Source: Candidatus Falkowiibacteriota bacterium
GTDB lineage: Bacteria; Patescibacteriota; Patescibacteriia; Patescibacteriales; UBA12465
Length of the DNA: 64,000 nucleotides
Direction of reading: 5' to 3'
Assembly: GCA_026396875.1 (NCBI GenBank)
Contig: JAPLVY010000004.1
Coordinates: 147,163 to 211,162, forward strand
This document shows positions 1-9,321 of this stretch, one piece after another. Positions within the stretch are counted from its first letter, which is position 1; each line of letters starts with the position of its first letter. The translations under genes and the position numbers were made by a program. Under the pieces are notes generated by a model, which was given only the letters and a program-made list of their open reading frames with translations, ran no database searches and was not told the DNA's origin.

Positions 1-1
1 G

Positions 2-127
2 TATCCAGAGCACACAGTCGAATTCGCCTTTGAATTATTGGATTTTCTTGAAGATTGGCTAGTTAATCATTTGCTTGTTGTCGATCAGGAGTATAAGGAG
101 TGTTTTGCTGCTCATGGATTAAAATAA
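2..127 (+). CDS. C-terminal fragment of a bacteriohemerythrin-like protein (truncated by window edge)
   Basis: Frame 2 reads YPEHTVEFAFELLDFLEDWLVNHLLVVDQEYKECFAAHGLK*, matching the FLxxWLxxHIxxxDxxY C-terminal hemerythrin motif. Confidence 0.65.
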   Translation, partial: YPEHTVEFAFELLDFLEDWLVNHLLVVDQEYKECFAAHGLK

Positions 128-133
128 TACTTT

Positions 134-2539
134 ATGCCAAGGTTATCATTAAAAAGTAAAATAATTTTTCTCTTAATTTCTGTTAGTTTTTTGTTGATTA
201 CGATTTTGGGATCAATAATTTTCTGGTACTTGGATAGAGAGTTGACGAATAAGAGGGTTCAAGAAATAACTTCCCTTAGTACTGAGCAGGCCGGTCAGAG
301 TAATCAGTTGATTAAAAATAATCAGCTATTTGTTCAAACTATCGGCATGGATCCACGACTAAGTAATTATTTCCAGAATCCCAGCCAGGAAAAGAGTGAG
401 GAAATTCTGAAAATATTTTCCAATTATTCGGAAATTAACACCAAATATCTTGCAATTTACTTATTGGATAAAAATGGCGTTGGTGTGATTTCCACGGATC
501 ATCGTTTTGTCGGTCAGGACTATAGTTTCCGTAATTATTTCAAAAAAGCTTTAGCTGGAGGTTCGGTGGTTGATATTGCAATCGGTAAAACTAGCAATCA
601 GTTTGGTTGTTATTTTTCTTATCCAATAAGTGATCAATCTGGAAGTATTGTTGGAGTTCTGGTTCTTAAAACTGATAATCAAGAAATAGATCAGGCAGTC
701 CTAAATAGCGACTTGGCAAAAAATAGTACAGTCATGCTGACTGATCAGTATGGAATTGTCATCGCCTCAAATGATTCGTCTAGATTTTTAAGCAGCCTAG
801 GAGCTCTTTCCGAGAGTAGTGTTAGAAATATTAAAGAGTCAGACAAATTATTGGGCAGAGAAGTAAAGCCGTTGCAATACGGTAATGTTCAGGCAATTAT
901 TGATAATTATCAAGGCCCACAAACCGCCAGTTTTTATGATCAAGTAGATCAAGAGAACGAAAAAGTTTATGTAACAAAAATTGGTAATCTGCCATTTTTC
1001 CTGGTTTCGGAAATAAGACTAGAAAGCGTTCACCATTTTGCCTGGTTAATTTTGGGACAGATTACCTTTGTTTCAATTATTGGTCTGGCCTTTTTTACTT
1101 TTTTAATCACTCGCCTGATACTTTCCTTGGTTAAACCGCTCAGCCGTTTTAAAAAAATTTCTGAGTCAGTCATCGCTGGCGATTTTTCTCAAAGAATCGA
1201 TATCAAACAAGATGATGAGTTTGGCGATCTAGCTAAGGTTTTTAATCACATGCTTGATAATTTGAGAGATTTGTATAAAAACTTGGACAAAAAAGTTCGG
1301 GAAAGAACTGCGGTCATTGAATCGAAGTCTGAAGAGGCGGAAAAGCAAAGAAGCGCGATGGTTAATATTTTGGAAGACGTGGAGAAAGATAAGGATCATT
1401 TAGAGTTAGTTACTCAAGATTTGGAGAAGTTTAAATTAGCCGTTGAAAATGCTTCCGATCAGGTTATTATTACTGATACCGAGGGAATCGTGGTTTATGG
1501 AAATAAGGCAGTTGTAAAGATAACCGGCTATTCTCCGGAAGAAGTAATTGGTCAAAAGGCCGGTGTTTTATGGAAAACGCCAATGCCGCAGGATTATTAC
1601 GAGAACATGTGGCGCACCATTAAATTTGAGAAAAAACCTTTTATTGGCGAAATCAAAAATAAAAGAAAGAGTGGTGAGCTTTACGATGCCAATATCAGCA
1701 TCGCCCCAGTTTTAAATGATCGAGGTGATATTATTTATTTTGTCGCTATTGAGCACGATATTACCAAGGAAAAGGAAGTAGATAAGGCAAAAACCGAATT
1801 TGTATCGCTCGCTTCCCACCAGCTACGCACGCCACTTTCAGCAATCAATTGGTATACTGAAATGTTACTGGCTGGCGATGCCGGACCAATGAACGAAGAG
1901 CAAAAGAAATATTTGAACGAGGTGGCTATTGGCAATCAGAGGATGGTAGACCTGGTTGATTCCTTGCTTAATGTTTCCCGTTTGGATTTGGGAACCTTTA
2001 TTGTCGAGCCAGAACCTCTGGATGCTGCGGAAGTTTCAAAAAGCGTTATCGAAGAACTCTCTCCTTTAATAATTAGTAAAAAAATTAAAGTAGAACAGTT
2101 GTATAATAAAAAACTGAAAGATTTTAACGCCGACAAAAAGTTGTTTAGGATTATATTTCAAAACCTACTTTCCAATGCAATCAAATATACCCTGCCAGAG
2201 GGGCGAGTGAAAGTAAGAATCTCAACAGCATTGCGAGACAAAAGCTTTGGTAGCCTTAAAATGGCCTTTGACAGCTTGGTGATTGAAGTTGCTGATTCTG
2301 GGATTGGGATTCCAGAAAATCAACAAGAAAAGATTTTTTCCAAAATGTTTCGAGCGGACAATGCCCGTGAGTCAGAGACAGAGGGCACCGGACTGGGATT
2401 GTATATTATAAAATCAATCGTTGACCATTCTGGTGGTTCAATTTGGTTTAAATCCAAAGAAGGAGTGGGGACGACTTTCTATGTCGCCTTCCCGTTATCC
2501 GGAATGCCCAAGAAAGATGGTTCTAGAGAGTTAGATTAA
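134..2539 (+). CDS. Membrane sensor histidine kinase (Cache-like sensor, HAMP, PAS, HisKA, HATPase_c)
   Basis: TM segments, HAMP region, PAS (VIITDTEGIVVYGNKA), H-box SLASHQLRTPLSAI, N-box NLLSNAIKYT, G-boxes DSGIGIP and GTGLGLYI. Confidence 0.95.
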   Translation: MPRLSLKSKIIFLLISVSFLLITILGSIIFWYLDRELTNKRVQEITSLSTEQAGQSNQLIKNNQLFVQTIGMDPRLSNYFQNPSQEKSEEILKIFSNYSEINTKYLAIYLLDKNGVGVISTDHRFVGQDYSFRNYFKKALAGGSVVDIAIGKTSNQFGCYFSYPISDQSGSIVGVLVLKTDNQEIDQAVLNSDLAKNSTVMLTDQYGIVIASNDSSRFLSSLGALSESSVRNIKESDKLLGREVKPLQYGNVQAIIDNYQGPQTASFYDQVDQENEKVYVTKIGNLPFFLVSEIRLESVHHFAWLILGQITFVSIIGLAFFTFLITRLILSLVKPLSRFKKISESVIAGDFSQRIDIKQDDEFGDLAKVFNHMLDNLRDLYKNLDKKVRERTAVIESKSEEAEKQRSAMVNILEDVEKDKDHLELVTQDLEKFKLAVENASDQVIITDTEGIVVYGNKAVVKITGYSPEEVIGQKAGVLWKTPMPQDYYENMWRTIKFEKKPFIGEIKNKRKSGELYDANISIAPVLNDRGDIIYFVAIEHDITKEKEVDKAKTEFVSLASHQLRTPLSAINWYTEMLLAGDAGPMNEEQKKYLNEVAIGNQRMVDLVDSLLNVSRLDLGTFIVEPEPLDAAEVSKSVIEELSPLIISKKIKVEQLYNKKLKDFNADKKLFRIIFQNLLSNAIKYTLPEGRVKVRISTALRDKSFGSLKMAFDSLVIEVADSGIGIPENQQEKIFSKMFRADNARESETEGTGLGLYIIKSIVDHSGGSIWFKSKEGVGTTFYVAFPLSGMPKKDGSRELD

Positions 2540-2565
2540 ATAAGTCACATTAAGTCATAATTTTT

Positions 2566-2964
2566 ATGCCAAATGATCCCCAAACAATCTTGGTAGTTGA
2601 GGACGAAAAGCCATTGCTCGAAGCGATCAAGATTAAGCTAGAAAAGAACGGCTTTGAGGTGGAGACAGCAAGAACGATTGAGCAAGCCAAGAAGTATGCC
2701 CTGGATACGCCGAAAATAGACGTTATTTGGCTTGACCACTATCTTTTTGGGAAGGGTAACGGTCTTGATTTTATCGCCTGGTGCAAGCAAGAGGACAACC
2801 AGAAATGCAATTTAATTCCATTTTTTATCGTTTCCAACACAGCTAGCAGCGACAAAGTGGCCTCCTATATGCACCTAGGAGCTAAGAAGTATTTCATTAA
2901 GGCTAATCACAAGCTTGATGAAATAATCAAAGATATCAAGCAGAGTCTGGTGGCAGATGTTTAA
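2566..2964 (+). CDS. Response regulator receiver protein, single domain
   Basis: ILVVEDEKPL, DVIWLDHYL phosphoacceptor region, conserved Lys in GAKKYFIKA; directly downstream of the kinase. Confidence 0.9.
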   Translation: MPNDPQTILVVEDEKPLLEAIKIKLEKNGFEVETARTIEQAKKYALDTPKIDVIWLDHYLFGKGNGLDFIAWCKQEDNQKCNLIPFFIVSNTASSDKVASYMHLGAKKYFIKANHKLDEIIKDIKQSLVADV

Positions 2965-2987
2965 TTGATTATATTTTTATTATTTTT

Positions 2988-3017
2988 AAAAAAGAGAGGA
3001 ATTTCCTCTCTTTTTTG
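2988..3017. terminator. Bidirectional intrinsic terminator between convergent genes
   Basis: AAAAAAGAGAGGAAATTTCCTCTCTTTTTTG palindrome. Confidence 0.8.
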
Positions 3018-3022
3018 TTATT

Positions 3023-4348
3023 TTATTTCTTCTTTTTTACTAGCTGGTTTTCTAGTTCGGATATTCGGTGTTTAAGTTCGATCATTTTCATTTCTCTGCC
3101 TACTACCAATTTATTTAATCTGCTGGATTCGTTATATTTAGACTCTAGTTCATCCTTTACTTTTGTGATTTCACTAGTCTGTTCGCTTACTTTCTTTTTT
3201 ATTTCCCGCCCGGAACGCTTTAGCGAATCGGTCATGTGATTGAACTCTGCGGAGATGATAGCGATTTCGTCGTGTGTGTCGATTTCTATCTTACTGTCTA
3301 GGTTGCCATTTTTAACATTTTGGACTCCAGCCATCAATCTTTTAATTGGTTTAGTTATTTTTCTGGATACCAACAGGCCGACTAAGATAAAAATCAAAAT
3401 TCCCAACAAAATAATCACTGCAAATATTTCCCCCAAATATCCCTGGAAAGAAAAAAGTTCAGATCTGTCTACTTTGGTTATTAGGCACCAGCCGGTTTCT
3501 GGAATATAGGAGTGGGTGGCAATGACATCTATTTTTCGGTAATCTTTCGCTTCTGTTATTTGATTGCCGAATTCTTTAACAATGTTTTTGTAGCCGTTTT
3601 TTTGGACATAGTCCACCTCTTTTGGGTCGAAGCAATCGTTGGCATTCTCCGTTTCCACCTTCTGAGTCATAACCACATCCTCCCCTAGAAATAGTGATGG
3701 AGTTAAGAATAAGCGGTCTTTATTGATTAAGAAATTTTCTTCGCTTTTTCCAAGGCCATTTTCGTTGTTTACTATTGAGAAAAAATTATTGGGCAAATAG
3801 CGCAGGACCGACACGCCCAGCATGGTGCCATTGTCATCCTTGACGGGGGCAGAAATGGTATAGTTAAATCGCTTGATTACATCGGAAAAATAAACATCCT
3901 TGAGAAATACACTGTCTTTGGCGTTAGTGAATAATGGATCGGTTGACCGGTCTATTCCTTCATTTTCTGGTTTCGAAGAAGCAACAATCTTCCCGTCGGA
4001 AGAAATAATAAAGGCCTCATAAATGTTTGGGTCGGCCTCAATTGTGCGAGTAAGGCGCTTATTTATTTTTTCCTTCAATCCGGAGTAAGTCCCGTCGCTA
4101 CTTGGTGTTTTAAGAAAATCGCGATAGATAGAGGCGGCAGCCAAGATGCTTGCAGTCTTTTTTTCGTCTTGAATAAAAGTTCGGATATGCTCAGCGCGGG
4201 CGCGATTGCTTGAATGAAAATAGGAATAAAGATTATTTCTGATTATATTGGCGGTGTAAATATTAATAACTATTGCTACCAACAAGATAATAAGAAAAAA
4301 AGCTCCTGCATAGCTAAAAATTATTTTATTACCAATTTTTTTAAACAT
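3023..4348 (-). CDS. Cache/HAMP membrane receptor with C-terminal coiled coil, no kinase or cyclase domain
   Basis: Two TMs, extracellular sensor (DGKIVASSKPENEGIDRS), HAMP (RKITKPIKRLMAGVQNVKNGNLDSKI); ends in coiled coil. Confidence 0.8.
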   Translation of the reverse strand: MFKKIGNKIIFSYAGAFFLIILLVAIVINIYTANIIRNNLYSYFHSSNRARAEHIRTFIQDEKKTASILAAASIYRDFLKTPSSDGTYSGLKEKINKRLTRTIEADPNIYEAFIISSDGKIVASSKPENEGIDRSTDPLFTNAKDSVFLKDVYFSDVIKRFNYTISAPVKDDNGTMLGVSVLRYLPNNFFSIVNNENGLGKSEENFLINKDRLFLTPSLFLGEDVVMTQKVETENANDCFDPKEVDYVQKNGYKNIVKEFGNQITEAKDYRKIDVIATHSYIPETGWCLITKVDRSELFSFQGYLGEIFAVIILLGILIFILVGLLVSRKITKPIKRLMAGVQNVKNGNLDSKIEIDTHDEIAIISAEFNHMTDSLKRSGREIKKKVSEQTSEITKVKDELESKYNESSRLNKLVVGREMKMIELKHRISELENQLVKKKK

Positions 4349-4479
4349 AATAATTTTAGGTTTTTTTAGTTCAACATTTAAATAATACCATAAATAAAGG
4401 ATGAAAACAAAAAAAACAGGATTTTCGCTTATTTTTCGTTGGGGAAAATCAATAATTATCGCGCTGAGATATTTATTTT

Positions 4480-5049
4480 TTAAGACAGTGTGGAGGGGGT
4501 ACTGGTATTTGATTTTTTAATTATTAAGTAAGCCATGGTGCCACCCAAAAGGGCGGTGATCAGTTGTGGCCAACTCATCATTTGGCTGATAATTGGTGAT
4601 AAATTTTTATTAAGCAACAATTTATTTATCAAGTCAACACTAAAATACAGGAAAACAAATTTCAGGGAAGCGCCGACTACTAGTCCATACCAATAATTAG
4701 TAATCTTTGATTTATCGCGACAGAAAAAATCAATTACAAGAACAAGGATTACATTACTGATCATAATAAATGGTATTGCCGGAGCTAGTACCACCGGCAG
4801 AAGTCCTCCTTGCAATGCCATTAGGCTCGGAATTAAGCTGGCGATAATCGCTGGGCGCAAACCACCAATGAACAAGGTAACTATTAACACGGCATTTATT
4901 ATTGGACCAGTTATCCATTGGCTATGAATGAAAAATGGCAGGGCACTTATAAGAGTTATTAGTACCAGTGACCAAGCATAACTGCGAAAATTTGTTTTTT
5001 CCCAAATGCCAGCTTCCACGGCTAAGCCTTCGAACTTGTTTATAATCAT
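4480..5049 (-). CDS. Integral membrane protein, ECF-transporter S-component-like
   Basis: Six hydrophobic segments, 189 aa; pattern like ECF S-component-like families. Confidence 0.5.
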   Translation of the reverse strand: MIINKFEGLAVEAGIWEKTNFRSYAWSLVLITLISALPFFIHSQWITGPIINAVLIVTLFIGGLRPAIIASLIPSLMALQGGLLPVVLAPAIPFIMISNVILVLVIDFFCRDKSKITNYWYGLVVGASLKFVFLYFSVDLINKLLLNKNLSPIISQMMSWPQLITALLGGTMAYLIIKKSNTSTPSTLS

Positions 5050-5159
5050 AAATTTATTTTTGATATTATTTTTACCGTGATTAAATTACCTGTAGTTATT
5101 ATACCTTTTTTTGACATAATATGGCTATAATTTAACTAGACAAGCAAAGAGGAATAAGA

Positions 5160-5340
5160 ATGAAAAAGTTCACTTTCTATGGTGAACTTCAAGGTGGGCC
5201 CTGTTATCGGAAAAATTACCCACAGAATTACTAAAAAATACCTCAACAAAGTTGAGATATTTTTATAAAGAAGATCTTCATAAGGCAATAGAATGTGACG
5301 CATCTCGCAAAGCAATAGAAACTAATAGTCTGCTCTAGTA
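5160..5340 (+). pseudogene. Degraded small gene (coding-like segments in several frames)
   Basis: RBS AGAGGAATAAG then MKKFTFYGELQGGPCYRKNYPQNY*; followed by coding-like KITHRITKKYLNKVEIFL and YFYKEDLHKAIECDASRKAIETNSLL* in other frames. Confidence 0.35.
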
Positions 5341-5343
5341 TTT

Positions 5344-5772
5344 TTATGATTCATTAGTATCTACTCTTGGCAATATATTCTGATAATCCATTATTTCTTG
5401 GCGCAGATTTCCTATTTTTTTGTTTAAATAATCCACCTGCACTCCGAATGTCAAAGATGCCTCGTCGTTGCTTGATTTAATTAAATTGTTCTCAGTAGCG
5501 CTTAGATCTTTTTCGTACATCCCTATTTCTTTTTCTAGTAGAGGTTTAATTTCTCCAATCTTTCTAGTTAAAGCTACTCCGAAACTTTCTTTAAATTCGG
5601 ATATTATCTCTAGATCTTTTTCTGATAAATCAACTCTTTTCATTTCTTCCACAAGTTTCTCGTATTCAATTTTTTCGCTTAATATTTCTGATCTGAGCTG
5701 AGTCATTTTACTCTCTTCATTTCTTTGTTCTTTTATAGACTTCGCAGCCTCTTCAATAAAATTTTCATCCAT
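5344..5772 (-). CDS. Hypothetical coiled-coil protein
   Basis: 142-aa ORF rich in Glu/Lys heptads. Confidence 0.6.
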   Translation of the reverse strand: MDENFIEEAAKSIKEQRNEESKMTQLRSEILSEKIEYEKLVEEMKRVDLSEKDLEIISEFKESFGVALTRKIGEIKPLLEKEIGMYEKDLSATENNLIKSSNDEASLTFGVQVDYLNKKIGNLRQEIMDYQNILPRVDTNES

Positions 5773-5862
5773 AAAATTATAATTATATTTTTATTTTCCA
5801 CTACGAACAACTTAATATTTATGCGAAAATTTGTCTATTTACTTAGTTTTCATTAATGTTTG

Positions 5863-5910
5863 GGCACAAAAATGGCACAATTTAGAAATGATACAATTTT
5901 GCCGTGGCAC
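5863..5910 (+). repeat. Direct-repeat array copy 1 (GGCACAA / GGCACAA / GATACAA) plus TGCCGTGGCA inverted repeat
   Basis: CAAAAATGGCACAATTTA...ACAATTTTGCCGTGGCACT shared nearly verbatim with 7774-7820. Confidence 0.8.
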
Positions 5911-5945
5911 TTTAATTTCCTGTCGGGAAAGTGGTGTTGGATGTT

Positions 5946-7394
5946 TTATTTCATTCCCGACGGGGTGGCAACATAAGGCTTGCCGACTGAGCCCAGGCAG
6001 TAAGTAAGCGCATAGGAGTTATTTCCGGTATTGTTGTATATGAAATTTTTATTTGGGCAGCCTCCATCATTCATCGGAATTGGATTGACCGGAACTTTTT
6101 CCAGATACACTCCGCTCAAGGGCTTTGTTAAAAATCCATTGCTAGATAAGCTCATTCCGTCAATTATGGTGGCTGATGGCGGATAAGAACCTTTCTCATT
6201 AAAATATATTTCTAAGGCACTCTGTATTTGTTTAATATATGCTTGGCGCTGGCTATCACGCGTAGAAATACTATCGACAGTACTGCTTGCTAGATTTTGC
6301 GCCTGATTTTTACAAGTAGCTATCATTCTTATAATTGCCGCCGGAAGATATTGGACGCACGTAGCAATGTATTGTTCTCTTGTCGGCTTTTCTTTTCCCA
6401 TTAAAGCGCTGTGGTTATCATATATGTCGCCGCAATAATTATTAAATGTTGCTCCTGAAAATAGTTTATTTGCCTCTTCCTCTGTGAGTCCGCCACCGAC
6501 GCCTTTTGTTAAAGTGGTTTTCAGGCAGGTCTTAATTGATTCACTTAAACTAGCTAATTCTGGCAAGATAATCGAGAATGTTTCCTTGCTCCCAATGTTG
6601 CTTGCATTAGCAGAGACATAAATTTTATAACTTGACCACGGTGCTATTCCTCCCGCGCTTGGCACAGTATTGCTAGACAAATTTTTACTGGTGTCCCATA
6701 GATAGCTTCCCGTATTTTGTGCGTTAGCAATCCTTGAAGTTGCTGAGCATCCCATTTCCCCAGTTGGGCATTGCATGAAGTCAGCACTAATAGATATAAT
6801 TACACTTTCCATATTTGGGAGTAGATTTGGGTCCCATTTTATCTCATAAGTACTTCCAGCCAAGATTCTCTCTCCGCCGTTAGGAGCTATTATTGAGCCA
6901 GTAGTCTGTGTTGTTGGTGCTATGACATCCTCGTAGGAGTCTGGTCTGCACCCATATTTTATCGAGCCATTACCCATCTTAGCCACTTCTTTGTAGGTGT
7001 ATTTTTCTGGACAGCTGCAAGTTGTTGTGGGTGTATCGTATGTAGAATTTACCTCGCAAATTAAAGTGTTGGCTTTTTTGCTCTGATCACCTGGAGTCTG
7101 ATCAGTTAATAGCTTCGAGGGAAGAGCCAGAAAATAATAATAAGCAGCAAAGGCACCACCAGCCAAAAGGAAAATGGCGATAATCGCAGAGATTATTAAA
7201 ATTTTCTTTTTTGATTTATTGACGATAGTGATTGGCGCATTTTGATTTGGGACTACCGATCCTACTCTTTTAAAACCCTCATCAATGTCATTAGTCACCC
7301 AGCCAGCACCAGTTAGAGTGGCCCTAATCTGCTCTTCCTGTTGCCCCGTGGCCAGAGACTTTCTGATGAAATCTAATAACTCAGTGGTCACCAT
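5946..7394 (-). CDS. Membrane-anchored surface protein with pilin-like C-terminal region
   Basis: N-terminal small helical domain, TM, Kre9/Knh-type segment (SIIAPNGGERILAGSTYEIKWDP), C-terminal RDSQRQAYIKQIQSALEIYFNEKGSYPPS and YALTYCLGSVGKPYVATPSGMK. Confidence 0.7.
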   Translation of the reverse strand: MVTTELLDFIRKSLATGQQEEQIRATLTGAGWVTNDIDEGFKRVGSVVPNQNAPITIVNKSKKKILIISAIIAIFLLAGGAFAAYYYFLALPSKLLTDQTPGDQSKKANTLICEVNSTYDTPTTTCSCPEKYTYKEVAKMGNGSIKYGCRPDSYEDVIAPTTQTTGSIIAPNGGERILAGSTYEIKWDPNLLPNMESVIISISADFMQCPTGEMGCSATSRIANAQNTGSYLWDTSKNLSSNTVPSAGGIAPWSSYKIYVSANASNIGSKETFSIILPELASLSESIKTCLKTTLTKGVGGGLTEEEANKLFSGATFNNYCGDIYDNHSALMGKEKPTREQYIATCVQYLPAAIIRMIATCKNQAQNLASSTVDSISTRDSQRQAYIKQIQSALEIYFNEKGSYPPSATIIDGMSLSSNGFLTKPLSGVYLEKVPVNPIPMNDGGCPNKNFIYNNTGNNSYALTYCLGSVGKPYVATPSGMK

Positions 7395-7439
7395 AGAATT
7401 TATTGTTTAAAAATTATATAAATATTTTATCATATTCCC

Positions 7440-7639
7440 CACAATCTCACCATTAAAAACCTAATGCAAATAGTGGTAACAATATGGCCACACCTTCTGA
7501 AATGGCTAAAAACAATCAGACTTTTCCGAAAAATTTTCAAGTCCAAATAATCTCAAAACCCCAATAAAAAACAGGCATTTCGCCAGTTTCTTATTTCGTA
7601 GTCCCTAGGGGAATCGAACCCCTGTTACCAGGATGAGAA
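7440..7639 (+). repeat. Diverged duplicate of the tRNA-Glu flank (copy 1)
   Basis: CACAATCTCACCATT...AATAATCTC...CCAATAAAAAACAGGC.TTTCGCC.GTTTCTTA.TTCGTAGTCCCTAGGGG matches 9127-9321. Confidence 0.85.
7599..7639 (-). pseudogene. 3' fragment of tRNA-Glu (41 bp, ends in the anticodon loop)
   Basis: TAGTCCCTAGGGGAATCGAACCCCTGTTACCAGGATGAGAA identical to 9281-9321, then diverges. Confidence 0.92.
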
Positions 7640-7773
7640 ACGCCAGTCTGTAAATTGAGAATAACCAATAAATACGGGGTTAAAACGAATAATTGGCGGT
7701 AAATAGGGAAATAATTGCTTTAGTCTATTTTAATATATTTTTATCGATATTAATCCATCTTGATAACCTTTGT

Positions 7774-7820
7774 GACACAAAAATGGCACAATTTAAATGA
7801 CACAATTTTGCCGTGGCACT
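7774..7820 (+). repeat. Direct-repeat array copy 2 (GACACAA / GGCACAA / GACACAA) plus TGCCGTGGCA inverted repeat
   Basis: GACACAAAAATGGCACAATTTAAATGACACAATTTTGCCGTGGCAC. Confidence 0.8.
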
Positions 7821-7966
7821 GCAGGGAAGGTTATCGGATGATTTATTGGAAAAGTTACTCTACCAGGTGGCTCACTATTGCTTAGAGGGGTAATTTGTAT
7901 GCGAAGTAATCATCTCGGTAAATTTTGTGTTATAATTAATATAGGTTTATTCAATAATTAAATTTT

Positions 7967-9031
7967 ATGAAAAAAATTGTTATTTTTAGCATTATTTTTT
8001 CCTTCTTATTGGCTTCGGGCGTAGCCTTCGCCGCAAACGAGAAAAATGAAGCCGCCATTATCTTTAAAAGCGGCACTGATTTAAATGCCTTGCTAAAGTA
8101 TGATGGATTGAAAAAAAATGTTGTATTTCAGACTGGATGGATAAAAAGAACCATTAATCCCTTGATTAGTAGTGACAAGAATGTTAAGGTGAGCGAAAAA
8201 TACGCAATAAACAATTTTGTTGTTTATGGCACGAAAGATACTAAAAAATTCACAAAAACGGAGCGTGCCGATTTCATAGTTTTGTACAAAAGTAAATACA
8301 ACAAGCTGCCAAAGACTCAGATGGATTGGGAAAATTTATTAAAATTGAACAGTAACCATTCGCACGATATTTCTGGCTTTACGCAGGCATGTGAAGATTT
8401 TCCAGATAATTTGTCATCGTGCACAAAATATGAGTGCCAATCACCATCGGTCGAAGAAGCCTTTGTAAAATATAATATTGTTGGCATGGTAAGTGGAAAA
8501 TGTGTTTACCAATACAGAACGTCAACTGGCATAGGTGTAGATTGCAAGCTCTCTGATAGTTCAAGAAAGGTGTTCGTAAAGGCTCAGGAAATTAATTTTT
8601 TTGGTGGTGGTTGGTTAAGTAAATCGGAAAAGATGAGTTCCGAAGGAGACCCTGAATTGCGGACGGTTACCGGAGAGTCCTGCGTTGCACATATGCAATA
8701 TTCTAATCCCACGGAGACAAGCGATTATATGCGCAAGGTTTTAGTTCACAGTGTTCAAGTTGTGTTATCACGTTTCTTTGCTGTGATGAAGGAATATCCC
8801 GCGACTGCGGACAAAGCTTTTGCGGCGTTTGTGAGTAGTGGTCTTAACCGGACAAATCCCCAGGCAACAATCTTGTCTAAACAAGCCACCACCAGTCCAG
8901 CCCAAACAGGTAGTAATTGTTCATCTAGCACCCCCCTTATTTATGATAGCCAGCTAAATAACACTTCATATACTTTGGCTTATTGTCTTTCTACTGGTAT
9001 GGCTACGGCCACTCCAACGGGAATAAAATAA
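7967..9031 (+). CDS. Secreted hypothetical protein with pilin-like C-terminal tail
   Basis: Signal peptide MKKIVIFSIIFSFLLASGVAFA; C-terminal YTLAYCLSTGMATATPTGIK resembles the tail of 5946..7394. Confidence 0.7.
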   Translation: MKKIVIFSIIFSFLLASGVAFAANEKNEAAIIFKSGTDLNALLKYDGLKKNVVFQTGWIKRTINPLISSDKNVKVSEKYAINNFVVYGTKDTKKFTKTERADFIVLYKSKYNKLPKTQMDWENLLKLNSNHSHDISGFTQACEDFPDNLSSCTKYECQSPSVEEAFVKYNIVGMVSGKCVYQYRTSTGIGVDCKLSDSSRKVFVKAQEINFFGGGWLSKSEKMSSEGDPELRTVTGESCVAHMQYSNPTETSDYMRKVLVHSVQVVLSRFFAVMKEYPATADKAFAAFVSSGLNRTNPQATILSKQATTSPAQTGSNCSSSTPLIYDSQLNNTSYTLAYCLSTGMATATPTGIK

Positions 9032-9126
9032 CTGTTTTGCCTCGAGTGTCTTTGGCGCCCAATAATCTGTAATCATTTAAAAACACCTTACAATATTTGG
9101 TGTTTTTAATAATAGTTGATATAGCT

Positions 9127-9321
9127 CACAATCTCACCATTTTAGACAACCCAGTAAAAAATAATGACACAAAAATGTCACAACAACCTGGTAACAATTC
9201 TTCTTTTACCTAAAATCTAGGTCTCAAATAATCTCCAAATCACCAATAAAAAACAGGCTTTTCGCCCGTTTCTTAATTCGTAGTCCCTAGGGGAATCGAA
9301 CCCCTGTTACCAGGATGAGAA
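9127..9321 (+). repeat. Duplicate of the tRNA-Glu flank (copy 2, next to the intact tRNA)
   Basis: Shared blocks with 7440-7639; includes TGACACAAAAATGTCA at 9165-9180. Confidence 0.85.

Noticed and set aside
5111-5130. TTGACATAATATGGCTATAAT as a full promoter
   Set aside because: TTGACA and TATAAT are only 9 bp apart, not a functional -35/-10 spacing; only the -10 may be real.
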